This document shows positions 1 to 6,260 of a stretch of 12,188 nucleotides of DNA, piece by piece. How positions within the stretch are numbered: the first letter of the stretch is position 1; each line of letters begins with the position of its first letter. Position numbers and translations under genes: made by a program. Under the pieces are notes generated by a model, which was not told the origin of the DNA, did no database searches, and worked only from the letters and a program-made list of their open reading frames with translations. The DNA is from an uncultured Eubacteriales bacterium (GTDB lineage Bacteria; Bacillota; Clostridia; Oscillospirales; CAG-382). The stretch covers positions 1 through 12,188 of the forward strand of contig URJL01000053.1 of assembly GCA_900548115.1 (NCBI GenBank). The letters run 5' to 3'.

Positions 1-2
1 TG

Positions 3-38
3 GTTCCTTTTTCTTTCGGAAACGAAAGAAAAAGGAAC
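3..38. repeat. Perfect 16-bp inverted repeat (hairpin)
   Basis: Bases 3-18 are perfectly complementary to 23-38 around a GAAA loop (19-22). The arms are pyrimidine-rich on one side and purine-rich on the other, and include a run of five T paired with five A. On neither strand is the hairpin followed by a T-run inside the window, so it is not a standard intrinsic terminator as seen here. It sits at the window edge and may extend further left. It could be part of a dispersed intergenic repeat or a structured 3' end. Confidence 0.75.
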
Positions 39-41
39 TCC

Positions 42-74
42 GCCCGAAGGGCAAACACTGCCCGTTTGCGGGCA
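42..74. repeat. Cluster of mutually exclusive short stems
   Basis: Three short stems overlap in sequence. One pairs 42-45 with 49-52 (GCCC-GAA-GGGC). A second pairs 51-56 with 64-69 (GCAAAC/GTTTGC). A third pairs 59-64 with 69-74 (TGCCCG/CGGGCA, loop TTTG). The second shares bases with both others, so alternative folds are possible. No coding feature explains the block. Bases 75-132 hold no recognised site. All three plus-strand frames are open across 1-137, but no start with a ribosome binding site or recognisable product was found. Confidence 0.5.
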
Positions 75-132
75 ATTACAAAAGAGGAATACGGAGAGAG
101 CGATTGCACGCAAGGTTCTGTCTCGCCGAAAG

Positions 133-173
133 AAAAAACTGCGGAGAACAAAACATTCTCCGCAGTCTTTTTT
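133..173. terminator. Bidirectional intrinsic terminator
   Basis: A perfect 11-bp stem (138-148 with 156-166, core CTGCGGAG/CTCCGCAG) encloses a 7-base loop (149-155). On the plus strand it is followed by a T-run (168-173). On the minus strand the A-run at 133-138 becomes a U-run. The hairpin lies about 25 bases past the stop of the minus-strand SLH gene and should end its transcript. The plus-strand T-run would also stop a transcript arriving from the left. Confidence 0.88.
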
Positions 174-189
174 ATAAACCGTTCCGAAT

Positions 190-3069
190 TTACTCGGCTT
201 GATACTCGGTCGACGCCAGCGCATTCATGTCGCTGTCGTACAGTGTGACGCGAACCGTGCCGCTCGGGATGAAGTTTTTCGGAGTCAAAACGCGCAGCTC
301 GCCCGGACCGTTGGTGGTGACAAATCGGGTTCCCGAGCTTACAACTTCACCGTCTTCAACGGATTCGTAAACAACGGGGAAGGTTGCCTCTTCGAGAACG
401 GTGATATATACCTCACCGTCTTTATACTTGACGCCGTATTGGAGTTTCTCGGGCGGCAAAAGGGGTTTCGGCACTCTTATCTCGCCGTATTCCGACGAAT
501 ACCGCGTCCAGCCCGGACGGGTCGACGTGGAGGAGACCTCCGTTCCCTTTTTCCAGACCGACGTATCCGTAGCGACCGGAAGAATCACTTCTTCTTTGAT
601 GTCGGGATAACCGTCCAAAAAGCGTTCCGCCTTGCCCTCTTCGGTTTCGGTGGGCGCTTGGGTGATCTTCCACGGATTCCACCAGCGTGCGTACAGGGTC
701 ACGTCGTCGCCCTCGATGTCGTCCAGCGATTCGATCTTAACGCCGCCGACTTTTTCGGTATACCAGCCGCCGAAGGCAAATCCGCTGCGTGTGAGCGTCT
801 GCAAAGGCTCGTCGCCCTTGTGCCAATAGGCGTTGAGATAGTCACAGCTTGCGGTCTTGCCGCCGCTGTAGTTCGGATCAAAGGTCGCATGGCGGCTTTC
901 GGCGCTTGTCGGAAGCGCGATTGTCGCTTTTACGCCGAAGCCGTACGGCATCGAATATTTGGTATCGTAATACTGTCTTGACACTTCGACCTTGTTTCCG
1001 TTTTGCCGCAATATGCAGAAAATAACGTTCGGAATATCCTTGACGCCCGAATAGGTGTAATACTCGCCGGTTTCGATGCTGTACAAATACATCGGATAGC
1101 GGCTGGTCAAGCCGCCGCCACTGTAGGCATAGCAAATGAATTTTTCGTCCTCGGTGCGAATGGCGGAGAAATCGGCGTTGGTTCTTGCGGAGTCCAACGT
1201 GCCCTTCAGATCCGTTGTGAACTTTACCTTGCCCTTATCCACGTAATAGAAGCCGTTTTTGCTTTCATCGCGGAAGAACGGCAGAACGTTGAAGACAAAC
1301 AGCCAGCCGTTTTCATACGTCTTGTCGGAAGAGTGCTTCGAGTAACTGTAATGTCTGTCCAAAGCCGAGTCGCTGACCAGAAAGTAGGTGCGTCCGATTT
1401 TTCCCGCAATATCGGGCGTCGGGTCGTCCCACGTCACGTCCACGTGATACTGCTTTCCGCCGATGGTAACAAGACTCCATGCATGAAGTGCCGGACCGTT
1501 GCCGTTATCCGCCAATCCGACCACCTTGACCGCCGGAATGCCGACGCGGCTCAGAAGGTCGTTATAACCCTTTGTGTAGCCGTCGCACACCGCGATACCC
1601 TCGACGATAGCACCATACTCACTGTGGCAGTATTTGCTTACGTATGTGAGGTCGTAGGCACAGTGCTCCACCAGCCAATCGTGCAGCAGCAGCGCCTTCA
1701 TCACATCGGTCATGCCCTCGCCGAGATCGTCGCCGAGCGCTTCGCGAAGCGCTTTCTGCACGGCGGCTTCGTAAACTTTCTTATCATAGGATGTTTTTTT
1801 GCTTGAGGGTGCGCCGTTGAGTCCGTTTTGTTCGGGAAGGTTCGCATCCGCATCGTCGCCGTCGTCTTTTGCGGTCTCGTCCTTCTTTGTTTCGTCCTTT
1901 TTCGTGTCCTCTTTGGTATCGTCTGTCTTTGTATCCGGTTTGGTGTCTTGCTTTGTATCTTCGGTTTTATCCGCCGTGTCGTCTTTTTTCGTATCTTCGT
2001 CTTTTTTGATATCGTCCTTCGTATCGGCGGCATCGTCCTTCTTGTCGGTATCGGACGTGTCGTCCTTATCGGTCTTTTCGGAGGTCTTCGGTACGGCGTC
2101 GGCGCGCTTTAAGAAGGTCACGATCTGACCTCTTGTGCAGGTGTCGTTCGGCGAGAAGGTCGTTGCGGAGGTGCCGCTCGTCACGCCGTTCTTGACCGCC
2201 CATGCCACTGCCTGCGCATAAAAAGCGTTGGGAGCGACGTCCGTAAAGGAAGAGGTAAGCTCGGTTTTCGGACTTCCCGCGTTTTTCCAAAGATAAATGA
2301 CGGTAAAGGCGCGGGTGCAGGGGGTGTTCGGCTCAAAGCTCTCGCCCGAGACCATGTCCAGCTCCTTTGCCCACAAAGCGGCATTGTAGTAATAATCGGA
2401 ATCCGTCACGTCTCCGAACGCCGCGCCGCTCTTTTTCGGACTGCCGACCGCTCTCCACAAAAAGGTGAGGATCTGCGCGCGCGTGCAGGTGTTGTCGGGC
2501 GAGAAGGTCGTGGCGGAGGTCCCCGCCGTGATCTTTTTGCCGACTGCCCATTTTACCGCGTCGGCGTAATAGGCGCTGTCCTTTACGTCGGAAAAGCCGC
2601 TGCTTGTCGTTTCGGCTTTTGTCTCGTTTTGCGTTTCGTTTTTCGTCTTGTCTTGATCGGCGGACGGCTGTTCGCTTCTCAGGATCCACCCGTATTTCAC
2701 GGTAACGGTCGTTCCGTCGCTTTCGACCCGTTTTACCTTGTTGCCGTTGATCTTTACGGACATCTTGTCGACATGGGAGGTGAAGACCTTGTTCTGATCC
2801 GGCTTCATCCCGATCTGGATCGTTACGGTATAGGTGGTGTTTTCCTTGAAAACCGCGTCTGCGGGCGACCACGAAACGCTCAGCACCCGGGTGCTTGCCT
2901 TTTCGGGCAGCGTTGCCGTCTGCGCGGGAGTGTTTCCCGCCTGCGGAGCTTCGATCGTCAGATTGATGATCGAAACGATGCTTGCCGCAAGGGCGTTTGT
3001 CGGAATCCATGCCATGAGCATGCACAGAATAAGGATACCGCTTAAAATTTTTTTGGAGTATGCTTTCAC
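190..3069 (-). CDS. SLH-domain exported protein with transglutaminase-like domain
   Basis: 959-aa protein, probably held on the cell wall by its SLH domains. Residues 1-29 form a signal peptide (basic start, hydrophobic core, ALA-A cleavage site). Residues 30-130 look like a beta-sandwich. Three SLH repeats start near residues 159, 218 and 275 (FSDV, FGDV, FTDV) and carry TRAQ, TRAF and TRGQ. A Lys/Asp/Thr-rich spacer spans about 324-425. A transglutaminase-like domain follows with the apparent triad Cys495 (AVCDGY), His529 (LHAWS) and Asp544 (VDVTWDD). Near 733-796 is an InlB/Listeria-Bacteroides repeat (GGWYTEK, VTLYARW), then a beta-rich tail. The start is GTG with an AGGAGG site 7 bases upstream; the nearest ATG (3091) is out of frame. 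A protein-processing or crosslinking role at the envelope is likely, but the transglutaminase fold also includes proteases and inactive members, so activity and substrate are unknown. Confidence 0.96.
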   Translation of the reverse strand: MKAYSKKILSGILILCMLMAWIPTNALAASIVSIINLTIEAPQAGNTPAQTATLPEKASTRVLSVSWSPADAVFKENTTYTVTIQIGMKPDQNKVFTSHVDKMSVKINGNKVKRVESDGTTVTVKYGWILRSEQPSADQDKTKNETQNETKAETTSSGFSDVKDSAYYADAVKWAVGKKITAGTSATTFSPDNTCTRAQILTFLWRAVGSPKKSGAAFGDVTDSDYYYNAALWAKELDMVSGESFEPNTPCTRAFTVIYLWKNAGSPKTELTSSFTDVAPNAFYAQAVAWAVKNGVTSGTSATTFSPNDTCTRGQIVTFLKRADAVPKTSEKTDKDDTSDTDKKDDAADTKDDIKKDEDTKKDDTADKTEDTKQDTKPDTKTDDTKEDTKKDETKKDETAKDDGDDADANLPEQNGLNGAPSSKKTSYDKKVYEAAVQKALREALGDDLGEGMTDVMKALLLHDWLVEHCAYDLTYVSKYCHSEYGAIVEGIAVCDGYTKGYNDLLSRVGIPAVKVVGLADNGNGPALHAWSLVTIGGKQYHVDVTWDDPTPDIAGKIGRTYFLVSDSALDRHYSYSKHSSDKTYENGWLFVFNVLPFFRDESKNGFYYVDKGKVKFTTDLKGTLDSARTNADFSAIRTEDEKFICYAYSGGGLTSRYPMYLYSIETGEYYTYSGVKDIPNVIFCILRQNGNKVEVSRQYYDTKYSMPYGFGVKATIALPTSAESRHATFDPNYSGGKTASCDYLNAYWHKGDEPLQTLTRSGFAFGGWYTEKVGGVKIESLDDIEGDDVTLYARWWNPWKITQAPTETEEGKAERFLDGYPDIKEEVILPVATDTSVWKKGTEVSSTSTRPGWTRYSSEYGEIRVPKPLLPPEKLQYGVKYKDGEVYITVLEEATFPVVYESVEDGEVVSSGTRFVTTNGPGELRVLTPKNFIPSGTVRVTLYDSDMNALASTEYQAE
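2116..2520 (-). repeat. Internal near-duplicate of SLH repeat segments
   Basis: Bases 2464-2520 and 2116-2172 align at an offset of 348 bases with few mismatches; both contain GTGCAGGTGT and GCGAGAAGGTCGT blocks. They encode the end of SLH repeat 1 and SLH repeat 3 (GTSATTFSP, then CTRAQI or CTRGQI). Repeat 2 between them is much more divergent. This is ordinary tandem-domain architecture with probable recent duplication or gene conversion between repeats 1 and 3. Confidence 0.7.
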
Positions 3070-3076
3070 TGTACTC

Positions 3077-3095
3077 CCTCCTTTTTTTCATTATA
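3077..3095 (-). promoter_or_regulatory. Ribosome binding site and possible -10 box of the SLH gene
   Basis: AGGAGG (minus strand, 3077-3082) lies 7 bases before the GTG codon and decides this start. Immediately upstream is a perfect TATAAT (3090-3095). No convincing -35 hexamer is found at 16-18 bases. If this -10 is used, transcription would begin near 3083, leaving only about 14 bases of leader with the ribosome binding site at its very 5' end. Confidence 0.5.
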
Positions 3096-3181
3096 CCGCC
3101 GCCCGACAAAAAATGCAGGGAGCAGCACTGTTTTTTATCTTGCAAATAAACAGAAAACACGGACGAAAATAGTCGGTTCGA

Positions 3182-3210
3182 CACGCGCTTTTTTGCCGAA
3201 AGAGCGCGTG
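3182..3210. repeat. Imperfect inverted repeat upstream of the SLH gene
   Basis: Bases 3182-3189 (CACGCGCT) pair with 3203-3210 (AGCGCGTG). In plus-strand RNA the stem extends to about 12 bp through a G-U pair, with a 5-base loop. It lies between the tRNA terminator and the SLH gene, about 115 bases before that gene's start. Neither side has a T-run that fits termination. It could be a regulatory palindrome or RNA structure; nothing decides between them. Confidence 0.4.
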
Positions 3211-3249
3211 AAAAAGGAAAATCGGCAAGCACGAAAGTGCTTGCCGATT
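3211..3249 (-). terminator. Intrinsic terminator of tRNA-Ser
   Basis: A perfect 13-bp stem (3220-3232 with 3237-3249, core CGGCAAGCAC) closes on a 4-base loop. In minus-strand RNA it is followed by a U-rich tract (UUUU, CC, UUUUU). It begins two bases after the encoded CCA end of the tRNA, so the tRNA is probably a one-gene transcript separated from the SLH gene downstream. Confidence 0.9.
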
Positions 3250-3251
3250 CC

Positions 3252-3343
3252 TGGCGGAGAAGGAGGGATTCGAACCCTCGAACCGCTTTTAACGATTACA
3301 CGATTTCCAATCGTGCGCGCTCGACCAGCTACGCGACTTCTCC
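3252..3343 (-). tRNA. tRNA-Ser (anticodon GGA)
   Basis: The minus-strand sequence folds as a class II tRNA. The acceptor stem GGAGAAG (3337-3343) pairs with CTTCTCC, followed by discriminator G and an encoded CCA (3252-3254). The anticodon stem CACGA/TCGTG encloses the loop TTGGAAA with anticodon GGA (3306-3308), which reads UCC and UCU serine codons. The long variable arm expected of serine tRNAs lies between the anticodon and T arms. The T arm contains GGTTCGAATCC. At 92 bases including CCA the length is normal for tRNA-Ser. Confidence 0.97.
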
Positions 3344-3398
3344 GAACAAAACGATATGCGATTATTTTGTCGCGGGTGCAGACTACCGCAACGGCTAT

Positions 3399-3427
3399 AT
3401 CATATCACAAACGCGCCGTCTTGTCAA
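3399..3427 (-). promoter_or_regulatory. Sigma-A promoter of tRNA-Ser
   Basis: On the minus strand a perfect -35 TTGACA (3422-3427) is followed by exactly 17 bases and then TATGAT (3399-3404). A TG one base before the -10 makes it an extended -10. The start point would fall near 3392, about 50 bases before the mature tRNA 5' end. This near-consensus promoter fits a strongly expressed stable RNA. Confidence 0.9.
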
Positions 3428-3685
3428 GGGATTTCTGCATATTTTTGCCCAAAAATCTTTTTCTTTTCCGTCCGTTCGAAGAAAATTCGGGAGAAAAAGG
3501 GAAAAAGTCGGATAGGATTCTCAAAAAGATCCCGAACGAAAATCGAATTTTTTCGGGGAACAGCGCCTTGACGGGTATCTTTTGACGCTTCCCTCCGTCG
3601 ACGCATGGAGCGTCGGAACCGTATACTGCGTATAAAGAAGTCGCCCGCGCAAACCGCCGAGCGGCGGGCGTTCCCACGGCATATC
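3428..3685. other. Intergenic region with imperfect inverted repeats, no gene seen
   Basis: This is the divergent gap between the tRNA promoter and the regulator promoter. Open frames here lack ribosome binding sites and recognisable products. Visible structures include TTCGGGA (about 3485-3491) against TCCCGAA (about 3532-3538), with flanks that are quasi-complementary over roughly 16 further bases. Others are GACGCT/AGCGTC around 3588-3614, a TATAC-TGC-GTATA palindrome at 3622-3634, and a 7-bp stem CGCCCGC/GCGGGCG (3642-3648 with 3664-3670). None has a T-run that fits a terminator. The palindrome could be an operator for the neighbouring regulator, but this is a guess. Confidence 0.45.
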
Positions 3686-3726
3686 TTGCTTTTTTTCGCC
3701 GTTTGTGTTATACTTTTTCGCGGAGG
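3686..3726 (+). promoter_or_regulatory. Promoter and ribosome binding site of the LuxR regulator gene
   Basis: TTGCTT (3686-3691), a 17-base spacer and TATACT (3709-3714) form a plausible sigma-A promoter. The -10 is extended by a TG (3706-3707). GGAGG (3722-3726) lies 8 bases before ATG 3735. The predicted transcription start near 3721 leaves only about 14 bases of leader. The ribosome binding site excludes ATG 3729, only 2 bases away, and GTG 3705, which overlaps the promoter. Confidence 0.72.
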
Positions 3727-3734
3727 GGATGACC

Positions 3735-6179
3735 ATGCGAACGCAGTTTGATCCGAACGCCGTTTACATACCGCCGCGGCTTAAAAAGGAATCGGAAAAT
3801 ATCCGAAAATTTCCGCTGACGGTGGCGGAATCGCCGTCGGGCTTCGGCAAGACGACGATTCTCGAAGCGTTTTTGGCGGAGAAAGAATTTTCTTCGGCGC
3901 GTGTTTTCAAGCACACGTTTTTTAAGGGCGGCACGGGCGAATATTTTGCGCGCCTTTGCGAAATTCTGTCGGAGGTCGACAAGGTGAGCGCGGAGGCGCT
4001 TTCGTCGCTCGGCGCTCCGTGCGAAGAAAATTTTTCCGCGCTTTGCGAGGTCATGGGCGATCTCGAATGCGAGGGCGAGACTTATGTTTTTCTCGACAAT
4101 CTTTCGGGCGCGGAGGAGGGGATCGAGCTTTTCCTCTCGCTTCTGTCGCGCGCCGCATCGCCCGCGCTTCATTTTGTCGTTTCGGTCCGAACGGCGGGAA
4201 CCGAAAGCGATTTTCGCTTTTACGGCGGACGCTTTTATACGCTTTCCGCGTCGGATTTTGCCTTTACGAAAGCCGATATCCGCGCCTATTTTTCTCTTTG
4301 CGGCATCACGCTGATCGAGGAGGAAGTCGAGGAGCTTTATCGTCTCACCGACGGATGGATCTTTGCGATCTGTCTGCAAATGCTGTTTTATTCCAAAAAC
4401 AAGCGCTTTGAAAAGGGCATTTTCGAAAGTCTTGTGGAAAAAGCCTTTTATGCCCGTCTTTCGGAGCGCGAAAAAAATTTTTATATCTCGCTTGCGCCCT
4501 TTTATTCCTTTTCGCTCCGCAAGGCGCGCGAGATCAGCGGCGAGAGCGCCGATTTTGTCCGCGCCCATCTGGAGGGCTGCGGATTTGTCCATTACAACGA
4601 AAAAAGCGAAGAATACTATTTTCACGCCCTTTTGGCGGACTTTTTCCGCGCGGTTTTCGATTCTCTGCCGGAAGAGGAGAGAAAAAGCCGTCTTTTGACC
4701 GCCGCCTCTTGGGAGGAACAATACGGCGAGAAGATCGGCGCGATCCGCCTTTTTTACCGTGCGGGCGCATACGAGCGCATTTTCCGCATGCCGCACACAA
4801 GCTATGACCTTGCCGACATCGGCGACGAAAACACGCGCGAAATGACCCTTGCAATCCTCAAAAACACGCCGTATGAAATCAAAAAGCGTTATCCGCAAAG
4901 CATGGTTCCGCTTGCTTTTATCCTGTTTTTCCTCAACGAAACGCAGGCTCTTGCCGAGACGATCGGAGAGATCTTTTCCCTTTTGGAACAGTGTCCGCTT
5001 TCGGACGCCGAAAAGAATTCGATCCGCGGCGAGACCGAGCTTCTGCTCTCCTTTACCGCTTACAACGACATTGCCGAAATGAGCCGCCATCACCGCGCGG
5101 CGTATGCTCTTTTGGGAGGCAAGGCAAGTCTTATCAACCTGAAAAGCACCTGGACCTTCGGCTCGCCGTCTGTTTTGTGCCTTTATCACGCAAAGGCGGG
5201 AGAGCTTGACGAAGAGATGCGGCGGATGGACGAATGCATGCCGATCTATTATCGTCTGACCGACGGTCACGGGAGCGGCGCGGAATACGCGATGCGCGCC
5301 GAAGCGGACTTTCTGCGCGGCAATTTCGACGCCGCCGAGACGGCGGCGCACCGCACGCTTTTCGAAGCAAGGAGCAAAAAACAGGAAAGTCTTTATCAAT
5401 GCGGCCTTTACGTCCTGGCGCTGCTCGCCGTCGTGCGCGGCGACGAAAACGCCCTTTTCGACGTTTTGTTTTCGCTTTCCGAAAGCGCCGCCGAAAACAA
5501 TGAGGATATGTGCCGCTATACCGAGGATCTTTTTACAAGCCGCATCTTTGTCCTGATCGGCCGTCCCGAAAAGGCGGCGGAGTGGCTCTCGCGCGGGGAT
5601 ATAAACGAGAATCGTCTTGGCGCGATGACGATCCCCTTTGCCCACATGATCTGCGGCGGTATCCTTCTTTCGCAAAAGAAATACGCAAAGCTTGCGGCGT
5701 TTTGTCCCTTTGCCGAAAAGGCGGCGTCGGTTTTTCCGACCGTGCTTCCGAAAATTTATTTTGCGCTGTACGCCGCTCTGGCACAGCGTGCGCTCGGAAA
5801 CGAAAACGAAGCGGAAAAAGAACTGGAAAAGGCGCTTTTCCTCGCGCTTCCCGACCGTCTTTACATGCCGTTCGCCTTTTTGTACGACGAGATTTCGGAC
5901 AGGCTCCCGAGCGACTTTAAAGAAAGTGAGGCGGGCAGGGAAATTGCCCGTTTGGGGAGCGATTTCTGTAAAAACAAAGAAAAGATCGGCGCCGGAAAAA
6001 CCAAGCTTTCGCCGCGCGAAAAAGAGGTCGTCGAGCTGATACGCAAGGGGCTTACCAACAAGCAGATCGCGGGGCGGCTTTACGTCTCGTTTTCGACCGT
6101 TAAAATGACGGTCGCCAACATCTTCGAAAAGACGGGCGTGAAATCGCGCGCACAGCTTTCGGATATCGAAATACAATAA
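3735..6179 (+). CDS. MalT-like LuxR-family transcriptional regulator (STAND ATPase)
   Basis: 814-aa cytoplasmic regulator with the architecture of large ATP-binding LuxR proteins such as MalT. Near the N terminus is a Walker A loop, residues 33-40 (SPSGFGKT), with Ser where MalT relatives usually have Ala or Gly. The Walker B strand is YVFLDN with Asp121. The family landmarks TDGWIFAICLQ, LSEREKNF and FHALLADFFRA follow. The middle, about 330-750, is helical and TPR-like and probably senses a ligand or partner. Residues 757-814 form the LuxR helix-turn-helix (LSPREKEVVELI, TNKQIA, STVKMTVANI). In this class, inducer and ATP drive multimerisation and promoter activation. The next gene begins 81 bases downstream on the same strand with its own promoter, so it is the likeliest target. 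The inducer is unknown. The family call is secure; the regulon is inferred. Confidence 0.96.
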   Translation: MRTQFDPNAVYIPPRLKKESENIRKFPLTVAESPSGFGKTTILEAFLAEKEFSSARVFKHTFFKGGTGEYFARLCEILSEVDKVSAEALSSLGAPCEENFSALCEVMGDLECEGETYVFLDNLSGAEEGIELFLSLLSRAASPALHFVVSVRTAGTESDFRFYGGRFYTLSASDFAFTKADIRAYFSLCGITLIEEEVEELYRLTDGWIFAICLQMLFYSKNKRFEKGIFESLVEKAFYARLSEREKNFYISLAPFYSFSLRKAREISGESADFVRAHLEGCGFVHYNEKSEEYYFHALLADFFRAVFDSLPEEERKSRLLTAASWEEQYGEKIGAIRLFYRAGAYERIFRMPHTSYDLADIGDENTREMTLAILKNTPYEIKKRYPQSMVPLAFILFFLNETQALAETIGEIFSLLEQCPLSDAEKNSIRGETELLLSFTAYNDIAEMSRHHRAAYALLGGKASLINLKSTWTFGSPSVLCLYHAKAGELDEEMRRMDECMPIYYRLTDGHGSGAEYAMRAEADFLRGNFDAAETAAHRTLFEARSKKQESLYQCGLYVLALLAVVRGDENALFDVLFSLSESAAENNEDMCRYTEDLFTSRIFVLIGRPEKAAEWLSRGDINENRLGAMTIPFAHMICGGILLSQKKYAKLAAFCPFAEKAASVFPTVLPKIYFALYAALAQRALGNENEAEKELEKALFLALPDRLYMPFAFLYDEISDRLPSDFKESEAGREIARLGSDFCKNKEKIGAGKTKLSPREKEVVELIRKGLTNKQIAGRLYVSFSTVKMTVANIFEKTGVKSRAQLSDIEIQ

Positions 6180-6192
6180 AATAGCCGATGGC

Positions 6193-6206
6193 CAATTCAC
6201 AAATTG
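6193..6206. promoter_or_regulatory. Palindrome over the -35 box, candidate operator
   Basis: CAATT (6193-6197) and AATTG (6202-6206) form an inverted repeat with a 4-base centre that coincides with the -35 hexamer of the large exported protein gene. A factor bound here would block or contact RNA polymerase directly. The arms are only 5 bases and AT-rich, so chance occurrence is possible. Confidence 0.3.
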
Positions 6207-6224
6207 TCCTCCCTTTGGTACAAT
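6196..6224 (+). promoter_or_regulatory. Sigma-A promoter of the large exported protein gene
   Basis: TTCACA (6196-6201, five of six consensus bases), a 17-base spacer and TACAAT (6219-6224, five of six) form a near-ideal promoter. It starts 16 bases after the regulator stop codon. Transcription should begin near 6231. That removes the upstream in-frame TTG at 6204 as a start and supports ATG 6261. No terminator separates the two genes, so read-through from the regulator may add to expression. Confidence 0.85.
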
Positions 6225-6241
6225 GATAATGAAATCATCTG

Positions 6242-6253
6242 TCCCGAAGGGAG
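6242..6253 (+). promoter_or_regulatory. Ribosome binding site inside a small hairpin
   Basis: AGGGAG (6248-6253) lies 7 bases before ATG 6261. Part of it is the 3' arm of a 4-bp stem TCCC-GAA-GGGA (6242-6252). The stem is short but GC-rich and could modestly reduce ribosome access. The site decides the start at 6261. Confidence 0.55.
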
Positions 6254-6260
6254 ATTTTTT

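Noticed and set aside
1799..2128. Ser/Val/Phe-rich plus-strand frames across the spacer of the SLH protein
   Set aside because: They are the reverse of the low-complexity Lys/Asp/Thr codons and have no independent support.
2333..3232. 299-aa minus-strand frame with an ATG just upstream of the SLH gene
   Set aside because: It is out of frame with the signal peptide and SLH domains, its product is highly charged low-quality sequence, and the SD spacing fits the GTG at 3069.
3193..3585. Plus-strand frames through the tRNA gene
   Set aside because: They translate the complement of tRNA-Ser; products of this kind are common mis-annotations.
3708..6200. 830-aa open frame antisense to the LuxR regulator
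   Set aside because: It covers the recognised gene almost exactly, is rich in Arg, Lys and Phe, has no recognisable domain and reflects codon bias in the true gene.
6204..6260. Upstream TTG start for the giant exported protein
   Set aside because: It lies inside the promoter, lacks a ribosome binding site and would place 19 residues before a textbook signal peptide.
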